6,351 nt of DNA from JANXQG01 sp037147235 (lineage in GTDB: Bacteria; Planctomycetota; Planctomycetia; Pirellulales; Thermoguttaceae): the NCBI GenBank assembly GCA_037147235.1, contig JBAWVO010000349.1:1-6351 (forward strand), given 5' to 3'. The notes under the pieces are model-generated. The model saw nothing but the letters and a program-made list of their open reading frames with translations, was not told the DNA's origin and searched no databases. How positions within the stretch are numbered: the first letter of the stretch is position 1; every line of letters begins with the position of its first letter. A program made the position numbers and the translations under genes. Shown here one piece after another: positions 1 through 5,014 of the stretch.

Positions 1-53
1 CATTCGTCATTCGTCATTCGTCATTCGTCATTCGTCATTCGTCATTCGTCATT
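1..53. repeat. Heptanucleotide tandem array (CATTCGT)n
   Basis: Seven perfect head-to-tail copies of CATTCGT fill positions 1-49, followed by a partial copy (CATT). The array is cut by the window edge, so its full length is unknown. Read on the minus strand the unit is ACGAATG/TGACGAA, which places a TGA every 7 bases and so gives stops in all three minus frames within 21 bases. The plus strand has no stop in the array. The TGA stop of the neighbouring HAD gene (49-51) is itself part of the first minus-strand unit. Short repeats of this kind are, from memory, frequent in planctomycete intergenic regions; that part is not shown by the window. Confidence 0.95.
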
Positions 54-912
54 TCACCTTCCACGGTGGCAGTTCCGGCAGATAGCGATCGAACTCGGCG
101 AGCAGGTTTTCTTGGTATTTGCCGGCGAACGTGCCCTCAAAGAAGCGGCACAGCCCCTCATCCAACAACCGCTTCCAGCTCCCTTCTTCCTCGCCGGGAT
201 TGATAGGGAAAAACAAGGCTTCGTTGGCCACGGCCGCCTTGTGATCGCCGGGGGCGTCGCCGATCATCAGCGTATGGTACGGTAGATACTGCTTGGCGGA
301 TTGCAGGCATTCTTTTTTCGTACCGACTTCCTGGCCGCAGATGGCAACGACATATTGGGTCAAGTTGTGCTCGTCCCATTCTCGCTGCAATGCCTCGTGT
401 GGCGTGGCCGAGACAACCAACACGTCGGCCTGGGCGATCATCTTTTCCAGGCAGGGCCGGACGTAAGGGAACGGTGGCACATGGTGGACGATCTCCTCGA
501 CCGAGCGGTTCACGGCCTTGGACCATTCCAATAAACGTTTCAGATCCAGGTCGCCCGTCTCCTGCACGGCTTTTTCCAACGACGGATTCCCCGGTTTAGG
601 CTCTGCGGCGATCCAGTTGCGAACGGACTGTGCGATCTCGATTTTCACACCCCGAGCGAGTACCTCCGGCCGGGCGGCGGTCCAGTCCAGTTCCTCGATC
701 AACGCAGGGAAGCGGTTGATGCCCCGGCTTTTCGAGTAGAGGTTGACGAAATCACACGCCTCGCGGGCGTATTTGCTCACGCCGGCAAGCCCGAAATACT
801 TGATTACGTTGGGTGCGAAGCACTCCTTGTGCTTCACCTCCATGGTATCGAAGACGCAACCATCGGAATCGATACCGACGAGAAAGGAGTGTTTGGGAGT
901 GAGGTTGATCAT
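49..912 (-). CDS. HAD-superfamily hydrolase (probable phosphatase)
   Basis: A 287-residue cytoplasmic protein with all four haloacid dehalogenase motifs. Motif I is GIDSDGCVFD, with the expected nucleophile D15 and acid/base D17. Motif II is VLVVSATP (S168 or T170). Motif III is a lysine in GTKKE (K199/K200). Motif IV is MIGDAPGD (D219 and D223). About 140 residues lie between motifs I and II, room for a helical C1 cap that would choose the substrate. HAD enzymes of this layout usually remove phosphate from small metabolites through an aspartyl-phosphate intermediate; the substrate cannot be read from the sequence. The ATG at 910-912 gives motif I the usual position near the N-terminus but has no clear Shine-Dalgarno site. 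A promoter-like pair sits about 50-80 bases upstream (964-992). There is no close operon partner. The stop codon lies inside the heptamer array, so the original last codons may have been altered. Confidence 0.9.
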   Translation of the reverse strand: MINLTPKHSFLVGIDSDGCVFDTMEVKHKECFAPNVIKYFGLAGVSKYAREACDFVNLYSKSRGINRFPALIEELDWTAARPEVLARGVKIEIAQSVRNWIAAEPKPGNPSLEKAVQETGDLDLKRLLEWSKAVNRSVEEIVHHVPPFPYVRPCLEKMIAQADVLVVSATPHEALQREWDEHNLTQYVVAICGQEVGTKKECLQSAKQYLPYHTLMIGDAPGDHKAAVANEALFFPINPGEEEGSWKRLLDEGLCRFFEGTFAGKYQENLLAEFDRYLPELPPWKVK

Positions 913-963
913 GACGGTTGATGCGTCTTGGAGGCCCGGCCTAGCGAAAAACGGAGAATGAAG

Positions 964-992
964 ATTATAATATGCGACGGGGGTGGCGGCAA
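964..992 (-). promoter_or_regulatory. Predicted sigma70-type promoter of the HAD gene
   Basis: On the minus strand a TTGCCG hexamer (plus 987-992, four of six matches to TTGACA) is separated by exactly 17 bases from a perfect TATAAT (plus 964-969). Transcription would start near 957, giving a leader of about 45 bases before the ATG at 912. The TATAAT is overlapped by a second TATAAT on the plus strand (966-971), but no plus-strand gene follows closely. This is a motif match only. Confidence 0.5.
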
Positions 993-1109
993 TGAGGGGA
1001 GACCAAGAAGAGCCTTGTTGAACGGCTGGCTGGGAGGATGAGCGGGATCAGTACGTTCGTGTCGAGAACTACAACAAGGCAGTCAGGCATTGTGGCGTGT
1101 CCCAGCAAG

Positions 1110-1367
1110 TTAATTCTCTAAGAGGAGTCGGTCGATGTCCTCTTCGCTCGCGCCGTGTTGCCTCATCGAGTTTCCAACTTCCTGCTGTAATTTGAGAATA
1201 TCGCTCCACGCTTGCCGCTGAACGTCCACAGAAGGTTGGATGATCGGGACCACACTATAGGTTGCCTTCCCTCCTTCGTCTTGAACGACGATAACCTCAC
1301 CTCTTCCAGCCGGAGCAAGAAAAGCACGAACCGGATCGCTTAAATCATTAAGTCGAACCATTTGCAT
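1110..1367 (-). CDS. Phd/YefM-like antitoxin-type small protein, no toxin visible
   Basis: An 85-residue cytoplasmic protein. The N-terminal half (VRLNDLSDPVRAFL, then GRGEVIVVQDEGGKATYSVVPI) has the pattern of Phd/YefM-type antitoxins: a short helix followed by two strands around 'GE-V-V...GK...VP'. The C-terminal half is a charged helical region (W34-like tryptophan, then KLQQEVGNSMRQHG) ending in ASEEDIDRLL, the kind of tail that in this family binds the toxin. The start is well supported: GGAGG at 1375-1379 lies 7 bases before the ATG. An in-frame ATG two codons on is less well spaced. The usual downstream partner (PIN, RelE or Doc toxin) would lie below 1110 on the minus strand, but the 197 bases before the HAD gene hold none. 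It is therefore either an orphan antitoxin, a remnant of a module, or a small regulator of similar fold. The family assignment is by pattern only. Confidence 0.6.
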   Translation of the reverse strand: MQMVRLNDLSDPVRAFLAPAGRGEVIVVQDEGGKATYSVVPIIQPSVDVQRQAWSDILKLQQEVGNSMRQHGASEEDIDRLLLEN

Positions 1368-1374
1368 GTGAATT

Positions 1375-1379
1375 CCTCC
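1375..1379 (-). promoter_or_regulatory. Strong Shine-Dalgarno site of the antitoxin-like gene
   Basis: The minus strand reads GGAGGAATTCACATG, a perfect GGAGG with a 7-base spacer to the ATG. It is among the best ribosome binding sites in the window and fixes the start at 1367. Confidence 0.75.
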
Positions 1380-1435
1380 ATATTCACTCGATGGATCCCT
1401 TAAGCACTTCCCCCCATCAAGTCGTCATCTGTCGC

Positions 1436-1456
1436 ATTTTACACACATATCTGTGT
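1436..1456 (-). promoter_or_regulatory. Possible operator/promoter of the antitoxin-like gene
   Basis: ACACATATCTGTGT (1443-1456) is a 14-base palindrome with one mismatched pair. On the minus strand a TAAAAT hexamer (plus 1436-1441) directly abuts it and could serve as a -10 box about 70 bases before the gene start. Antitoxins of this class commonly repress their own promoter by binding such palindromes. No good -35 box is visible, so this is a weak call. Confidence 0.25.
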
Positions 1457-1489
1457 ATCGTACCGTATCCCAACGGCTCGGTCAACCTA

Positions 1490-1516
1490 CCCCAATTCAA
1501 AGGCCCCAATTCAAAG
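1490..1516. repeat. 14-base tandem duplication
   Basis: The unit CCCCAATTCAAAGG occurs at 1490-1503 and again, with only its last base changed, at 1504-1517. It looks like a local slippage duplication in non-coding sequence. Confidence 0.8.
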
Positions 1517-1558
1517 AGGATCAGGTTCGTGAGTGGGGTGCGTATACATTCTCAGAGG

Positions 1559-1744
1559 CTAAAACTCAAAAAAGCGAAACCTTATCGATATTGCCATGCT
1601 TACCCAGAGCGAGTGTTTCCGTACTCCTGCACCCCCTTTACTCACCATTTCCCCTGGTTTATACTGGGGCCTATCGGAAATCAATTTTTCTATCTGTTGT
1701 TTAGTTAACCGCCGCGCGGATGGAATTCCGTCGATCATCGCCAC
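1559..1744 (-). CDS. Doubtful small ORF or N-terminal gene fragment
   Basis: This frame encodes 61 residues. The first 45 have a natural-looking composition (MAMIDGIPSARRLTKQQIEK, then a helix-turn pattern and GEMVSKGGAGVRKHSLW), while the last 15 or so are a phenylalanine-rich tail that looks like read-through of non-coding DNA. This would fit the start of a gene whose remainder is lost. I recognise no family. The ATG lies inside the hairpin at 1734-1762, and there is no clear ribosome binding site. It may equally be a chance frame. Confidence 0.2.
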   Translation of the reverse strand: MAMIDGIPSARRLTKQQIEKLISDRPQYKPGEMVSKGGAGVRKHSLWVSMAISIRFRFFEF

Positions 1745-1762
1745 ATCGGCGGTGGCGATGAT
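1734..1762. promoter_or_regulatory. Perfect 11-bp hairpin in the methyltransferase leader
   Basis: ATCATCGCCAC (1734-1744) and its exact reverse complement (1752-1762) enclose a 7-base loop (ATCGGCG). The stem ends one base before the Shine-Dalgarno site GGAGAGG (1763-1769) of the methyltransferase. There is no following T-run on either strand, so it is not a standard intrinsic terminator. It could be a protein-binding palindrome, an RNA structure affecting translation initiation, or a chance product of a local inverted duplication. Confidence 0.6.
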
Positions 1763-1777
1763 GGAGAGGTCGGAGCA

Positions 1778-2344
1778 ATGGCTGCGTTGGTGTCGAAAAT
1801 CGTACAGAGGAGCGATCGTATACGCGCCAAGCGATTGTTGGAACTGTTAAAACCGCATCTGTCGGGCCGCACGCTCGATGTCGGATGCTGGAACGGCGAC
1901 ATCACCCAACATTTAGAGCCAGGCTCGATTGGAATCGATGTCGCCATGCCCCCCAAGCCGGCGACGCCTGTAACGCTGTTCGACGGCAAGAATATCCCGT
2001 TCGGCGATCGGGAGTTCGACACCGTGCTTTGTTCCACCGCGCTGCATCACGCCGAAGATCAAGACTCGCTCGTGGAGGAGATGAAACGAGTCGGGAAGCG
2101 TGTGGTCATACTCGAAGACGACGTCGACGGCCTGTTGCATCGTCTTTCCGTGATCTGGCTTCATAAGATCGGCGGCCCAATGGCTGGAATACCGTTTTAT
2201 AGTGCCGGGTTTCGGTCGTCGCAAGAGTGGCGGGAATTGTTCAGCAAACACGGATTGAAAGTCGTTTTCTATCGGCGATATCCGGGCATCCAATCCGGCT
2301 GGCCGCTGCTGAGGCATCATCTTTTCGTGTTGGAACCGACATAG
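1778..2344 (+). CDS. Class I SAM-dependent methyltransferase
   Basis: A 188-residue cytoplasmic protein of the small Methyltransf_11-like type. Motif I is TLDVGCWNGD (residues 32-41), the glycine loop that binds S-adenosylmethionine. An acidic residue at the end of strand 2 (IGIDV, D54) would bind the ribose hydroxyls. FDTVLCSTALHHAED (80-94) matches the motif IV/post-motif region of this family, and the following helix ends in the RVGKRVVILED strand. The C-terminal third (GFRSSQEWRELFSKHGL) has the usual substrate-side pattern. The acceptor cannot be deduced. ATG 1778 is supported by GGAGAGG at 1763-1769, 8 bases upstream. Downstream, past two repeat copies, lie a TylF-type O-methyltransferase remnant and a glycosyltransferase, which suggests a role in modifying a sugar or surface glycan; that is inference from context only. 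Confidence 0.85.
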   Translation: MAALVSKIVQRSDRIRAKRLLELLKPHLSGRTLDVGCWNGDITQHLEPGSIGIDVAMPPKPATPVTLFDGKNIPFGDREFDTVLCSTALHHAEDQDSLVEEMKRVGKRVVILEDDVDGLLHRLSVIWLHKIGGPMAGIPFYSAGFRSSQEWRELFSKHGLKVVFYRRYPGIQSGWPLLRHHLFVLEPT

Positions 2345-2387
2345 GAAACTCAAGATGTTAAGCAAAGGGGTGCAACGCGGAACAGAC

Positions 2388-2507
2388 GCTTAGGACCGGC
2401 GCAGAAATAACTGTCGCAAGAAAAGTAGCAGGCACACTCCGTGTGCCGTCTGCCCCCGCTCGGCGAGTGGGCAAAACACGACAGTTATTGATGCGCCAAT
2501 CCTTAGC
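2388..2507 (+). repeat. MITE-like palindromic element, copy A
   Basis: A roughly 120-bp non-coding element with terminal inverted repeats of 29 bases (2388-2416 and 2479-2507; 24 of 29 positions pair). Its core holds two tight hairpins. The first is GGCACAC-TCC-GTGTGCC (2431-2447). The second is CCCGCTC-GGC-GAGTGGG (2455-2471) with one G-T pair. An A-rich stretch (about 2417-2426) lies between the left arm and hairpin 1. Nothing is encoded. The layout fits a non-autonomous element or a REP/BIME-like repeat moved by an enzyme encoded elsewhere. Strand is assigned arbitrarily, with hairpin 1 before hairpin 2 as plus. Confidence 0.88.
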
Positions 2508-2626
2508 TTAGGATCGGCGAATCAATAAGTATCGCAAAAAAAGTAGCAGGCACACTCCGTGTGCCGTCCGCCCCCCGCTCCGCGAGTGGGCAAAACACGA
2601 CGGGTATTGATGCGCCGATCCTTATC
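2508..2626 (+). repeat. MITE-like palindromic element, copy B (direct, adjacent to copy A)
   Basis: A second copy in the same orientation, starting where copy A ends. The cores are nearly identical, including hairpin 1 (2549-2565) and the segment ending in GTGGGCAAAACACGAC. The terminal arms have diverged more: about 22 of 29 positions pair between left (2506-2534) and right (2598-2626). It has one extra C in the C-run of hairpin 2. The left arm carries changes relative to copy A (for example GAATCAATAAGTATCG), so the two are not a very recent duplication. The TylF remnant begins a little beyond its right end. Confidence 0.86.
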
Positions 2627-2737
2627 GTCGAGGCGTTTAAGAATAAGGAGATAGGTGGCACTATGGTTGGTGACCTGAAAATGCGAGAGACCGAGGGGGC
2701 GTCGTGCTCGTTGATAAATCGACTGATTCCCCCGCAA

Positions 2738-2950
2738 ATGCAGCTCAGTCTACTGATGACCGTCCTCGTTCAACTCTACGATAAGGTCAGCCCAGGCGGC
2801 TATATCGTGTTCGACGACTTTCACTATTGGGAGGGTTGTCGTCGGGCTTGCGATGATTTCTTCAAAAGCCGCCGTATTCCGATCGAGTACAACGAAGTGG
2901 ACGGGTGCGCCGCCTTTATACGCAAGAGCAGCAAGAATCCAAAGACTTGA
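2738..2950 (+). pseudogene. C-terminal remnant of a TylF/macrocin-type O-methyltransferase
   Basis: The frame ending at the TGA 2948-2950 contains LYDKVSPGGYIVFDDF, then HYWEGCRRACDDFF and a final AFIRK. This matches the end of the TylF/MycF family of metal- and SAM-dependent sugar O-methyltransferases, including the paired aspartates (DD) that bind the metal in that family. Only about 60-65 residues of the family are present against a usual length of roughly 220-260. The SAM-binding motifs and the first three quarters are missing. The open frame continues upstream into repeat copy B, where a GTG at 2561 gives a nominal 129-residue product, but residues 1-59 of that are repeat or unrelated sequence. 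The remnant lies 42 bases before the glycosyltransferase, fitting a former sugar-modification operon. A functional short protein is very unlikely. Confidence 0.75.
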
Positions 2951-2992
2951 CCTCGCCGCCATTGAGAAAACGAGTCGTCGATTGCCGTAACC

Positions 2993-3853
2993 ATGACCAA
3001 ACGACACGCTATCTTTACCGCGTCCGATGAACACCGGATCGGCTTCCTGCTGAAACATTGGCTGCCTTCCCTGCAAGAAAACGTCGATCTCACGCATATT
3101 GACGTAAACGTGTTGGATTACGGCCTCACGGAACCGCATCGGGATGAATTGCAGGCTCGAGGCGTTTGCTGCCACCGTTGCGTGAAGGACGGCCACGTGG
3201 GGAACGTCCGCGTCCGCGACGTAGCTGTGATCGGTGCCAAACTGAACTACGATCAGATCCTTGCGGTGGATTCGGGCGACGTGATATTTCAGGCGGATAT
3301 TGCGGTGCTTTTCGAGCAAGGCAAAGGCCGATTTCACGCCGTTATCGAGGAATTGAATGTGCCGATCCATCACGTATTCATGGACCGATCGGATTTTCCG
3401 CCCGAAGTCCGCCGCCGCATCCTCTATTACCTCTACGACAAGCCGGTGATCAACGGTGGTTTTTTGCTCGGTCCGCCAGCCATGTTTCGGAAATTTTGGG
3501 AGAAATTCGGCGAACTCGGTGTCGGCCATCAGTGTTTTTGCACCGATCAGATGGTGCTGAACTACATGCTGCATCAGGATGGGTTCAAGACGTTGGATAG
3601 ACGATATAACTACGTGACGATCTCCATGCTATCGCCGATTTCGATTCGGGACGGCGTGGTTTACGATGCAGCGGGCGAAGTGATTCCCGTGGTGCATAAC
3701 GCCGGAATGAAGGATTTTGCCCACAAGATCGGCGATTTCGGTTATGGCCCGCAGTATAACCACAGGAGATGGTTTGCCCCGATTTTCACGCGATTCTTAA
3801 TCCATCTCGGAAACGTCTGGAAATGGTATAAGGCGGTTCTCGGGATACTGTGA
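2993..3853 (+). CDS. GT-A-type glycosyltransferase (GT8-like)
   Basis: A 286-residue protein with the pattern of nucleotide-sugar-dependent GT-A glycosyltransferases, nearest in style to family 8 and related putative transferases. It begins with a strand (RHAIFTASD), has ILAVDSGDVIFQADI (residues 89-103), whose D-x-x-D is the DxD-like metal and nucleotide-sugar site, INGGFLLGP (153-161), the acceptor-side loop TDQMVLNYML (184-193) with the conserved D-Q pair, and a late histidine (VVHNAG, H235) that commonly completes the metal site. It would move a sugar from an activated donor to an unknown acceptor, probably a surface glycan. There is no signal peptide; the C-terminal tail (about 260-286) is aromatic and basic and could associate with the membrane. 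The ATG at 2993 has no strong Shine-Dalgarno site. It follows the TylF remnant by 42 bases and may once have been co-transcribed with it. Confidence 0.85.
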   Translation: MTKRHAIFTASDEHRIGFLLKHWLPSLQENVDLTHIDVNVLDYGLTEPHRDELQARGVCCHRCVKDGHVGNVRVRDVAVIGAKLNYDQILAVDSGDVIFQADIAVLFEQGKGRFHAVIEELNVPIHHVFMDRSDFPPEVRRRILYYLYDKPVINGGFLLGPPAMFRKFWEKFGELGVGHQCFCTDQMVLNYMLHQDGFKTLDRRYNYVTISMLSPISIRDGVVYDAAGEVIPVVHNAGMKDFAHKIGDFGYGPQYNHRRWFAPIFTRFLIHLGNVWKWYKAVLGIL

Positions 3854-4023
3854 CTATACGGCTCCTAAATAACCTAATCGCCTTGTTTAGTGATATTGAT
3901 GCCTGCCTGTGGGCTCTCCTGCCGTGTTATTCGTGCGTTTGCTGCGGGTGGTACTATGTTTATCGTCTGCCCAGGGGGGCCAAAGAATGTTGTCTTTATC
4001 CTCCCAAGCGGGCAAAGCGGTAA
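3854..4023. other. Spacer between convergent genes
   Basis: These 170 bases separate the 3' ends of the glycosyltransferase (plus) and the STAS gene (minus). I found no convincing stem followed by a T-run, so termination of the two converging transcripts is not explained by a standard intrinsic terminator. No gene pattern is present. Confidence 0.5.
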
Positions 4024-4806
4024 TCACTCAAACGCCTTCACGCCCTGCTGTTCGGTGCCAAGGATATCGAAGAGTTGGCCCAGCTTCGTGGCGTGGAATA
4101 CGTCCATGATCTCGGGGCCAACCTGGCAGAGCTTGAGTGTTCCCGATTTCTGGCTCATCTTCTTGCGCAGCATGAGCATGACGCCAAGCATGGCACTGGA
4201 CAGCCCTACAACTCCAGTGAAGTTCAAAAGGAGGTTATCACAATCGGGTCGATCGGCCACATGGAACAAATCATCGCCGAACTTTTTGATTGTCAACTCA
4301 TCGAGAATTCGATGCTCGCCGAAGCGAATCACGAGTACGTCGCCTTGTTTGCGAAGCCCTAAGAAGCGACACGACGATCGGTGACTCTCACGCGCTGTCT
4401 GTTCGTCCGGCAGAGGAAACGTCCATTCGGACAGCGGCGTGTGACATTGCGGGCAGTCGGAATGGGAAATGGAGATGATTTCACAGCATTTCGGGCAGAC
4501 CCTCTTGCGGCGCAACAAGGCCGAATCGGTCGGACTGACGGCTGCTTCCCTCTTCGATTCCTGCTTCTTCGGCTCTTCCTTGTGCGCCGTGGGATGGTGG
4601 GGCGGCGGCTCGTCGGCAACGGGCACCCGATGAACCGCGCGAGGCGGCCCTAAAAGTTCAAGCAGATCGTCTTCGGAAATGGCTACAGGTTCCGGCTTGG
4701 GAACGACAATACGAGCTTTGCAGTGCGGGCAGAGGCCCGATTTTCCCGCAAATTCGCTCTTCACTTGCAGCGCATGCCCGTTGGGGCAAGTGACCTTAAT
4801 CGACAT
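4024..4806 (-). CDS. Double zinc-ribbon protein with C-terminal STAS domain
   Basis: A 260-residue protein if started at the ATG 4804-4806 (MSIKVTCPNGH). An earlier in-frame ATG at 4920 would add 38 residues without domain character, so I reject it. Residues 7-29 form a zinc ribbon (C7 and C26-x-x-C29, with H11 as possible fourth ligand). A charged, proline-rich linker follows (about 35-100). A second four-cysteine ribbon lies at C104-x-x-C107...C118-x-x-C121. Residues 156-260 form a STAS domain, the fold of anti-sigma-factor antagonists, with NLLLNFTGVVGLSSAMLGVM at its core. Serine S203 or S204 sits where SpoIIAA-type proteins are phosphorylated. The likely role is a signalling or regulatory protein controlled by a kinase/phosphatase pair, none of which is in the window. 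The first ribbon style is typical of planctomycetes. The gene is divergent from the GH16 remnant. Confidence 0.85.
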   Translation of the reverse strand: MSIKVTCPNGHALQVKSEFAGKSGLCPHCKARIVVPKPEPVAISEDDLLELLGPPRAVHRVPVADEPPPHHPTAHKEEPKKQESKREAAVSPTDSALLRRKRVCPKCCEIISISHSDCPQCHTPLSEWTFPLPDEQTARESHRSSCRFLGLRKQGDVLVIRFGEHRILDELTIKKFGDDLFHVADRPDCDNLLLNFTGVVGLSSAMLGVMLMLRKKMSQKSGTLKLCQVGPEIMDVFHATKLGQLFDILGTEQQGVKAFE

Positions 4807-4891
4807 ATACCACTTTGTCCAGGAAAGCCCGCAAAGGGAGGTGCCAGCGTCCAGCCAAGCGATCAACTGGCAACACGGAACAACTACCCCT

Positions 4892-4920
4892 AGCGTACTG
4901 CTATTTCCTGAGTGTGTCAA
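4892..4920 (-). promoter_or_regulatory. Possible promoter of the zinc-ribbon/STAS gene
   Basis: A perfect TTGACA lies on the minus strand (plus 4915-4920). The hexamer 17 bases on is TACGCT (plus 4892-4897), only three of six matches to TATAAT. The leader to the chosen start at 4806 would be about 80 bases. This placement also argues against the ATG at 4920, which would lie at the upstream edge of the promoter. Confidence 0.35.
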
Positions 4921-5014
4921 TATATACTGTCCGCAGGAATAATTGCTCCGGCACTTGTGCCCCCCAAATGTCGATGCTACACTGACGGTTGTTCCCTATT
5001 GGAAGGAACGCGTC

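Larger units (their letters stand above)
1368..1777. other. Gene-poor spacer between the antitoxin-like gene and the methyltransferase
   Basis: About 410 bases separate two divergent genes. From left to right it holds the Shine-Dalgarno site, a near-palindrome at 1443-1456, a 14-base tandem duplication at 1490-1516, a doubtful minus-strand ORF (1559-1744), and a perfect hairpin at 1734-1762 followed by the Shine-Dalgarno site of the methyltransferase (GGAGAGG, 1763-1769). The middle part (about 1520-1720) is visibly richer in A and T than the neighbouring genes. I find no convincing gene on the plus strand: the open frames there have no domain pattern and no ribosome binding site. Confidence 0.6.

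Noticed and set aside
1..53. CRISPR or iteron-type origin
   Set aside because: The 7-base unit is a perfect simple-sequence array without spacers, DnaA boxes or a replication gene nearby.
1391..1708. A 105-codon plus-strand open frame in the spacer
   Set aside because: No ribosome binding site, no domain pattern, low-complexity hydrophobic end, and it crosses the tandem duplication.
1734..1762. Intrinsic terminator
   Set aside because: The stem is strong but no T-run follows on either strand, and it lies just before a ribosome binding site.
2388..2626. CRISPR array
   Set aside because: There are only two long units of about 120 bp, each internally palindromic, with no short repeats alternating with unique spacers.
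2561..2740. Treating the full 129-codon frame from GTG 2561 as a real gene
   Set aside because: The start codon lies inside hairpin 1 of repeat copy B and the first 59 residues are repeat-derived or unrelated to the TylF family.
2750..3574. A 274-codon minus-strand open frame opposite the glycosyltransferase
   Set aside because: It is a shadow of the plus-strand gene: its translation has no domain pattern, whereas the plus strand shows clear GT-A motifs.
4807..4920. N-terminal 38-residue extension of the STAS protein from the ATG at 4920
   Set aside because: The extension has no conserved character, would overlap the TTGACA promoter-like hexamer, and the zinc ribbon begins right after the ATG at 4806.
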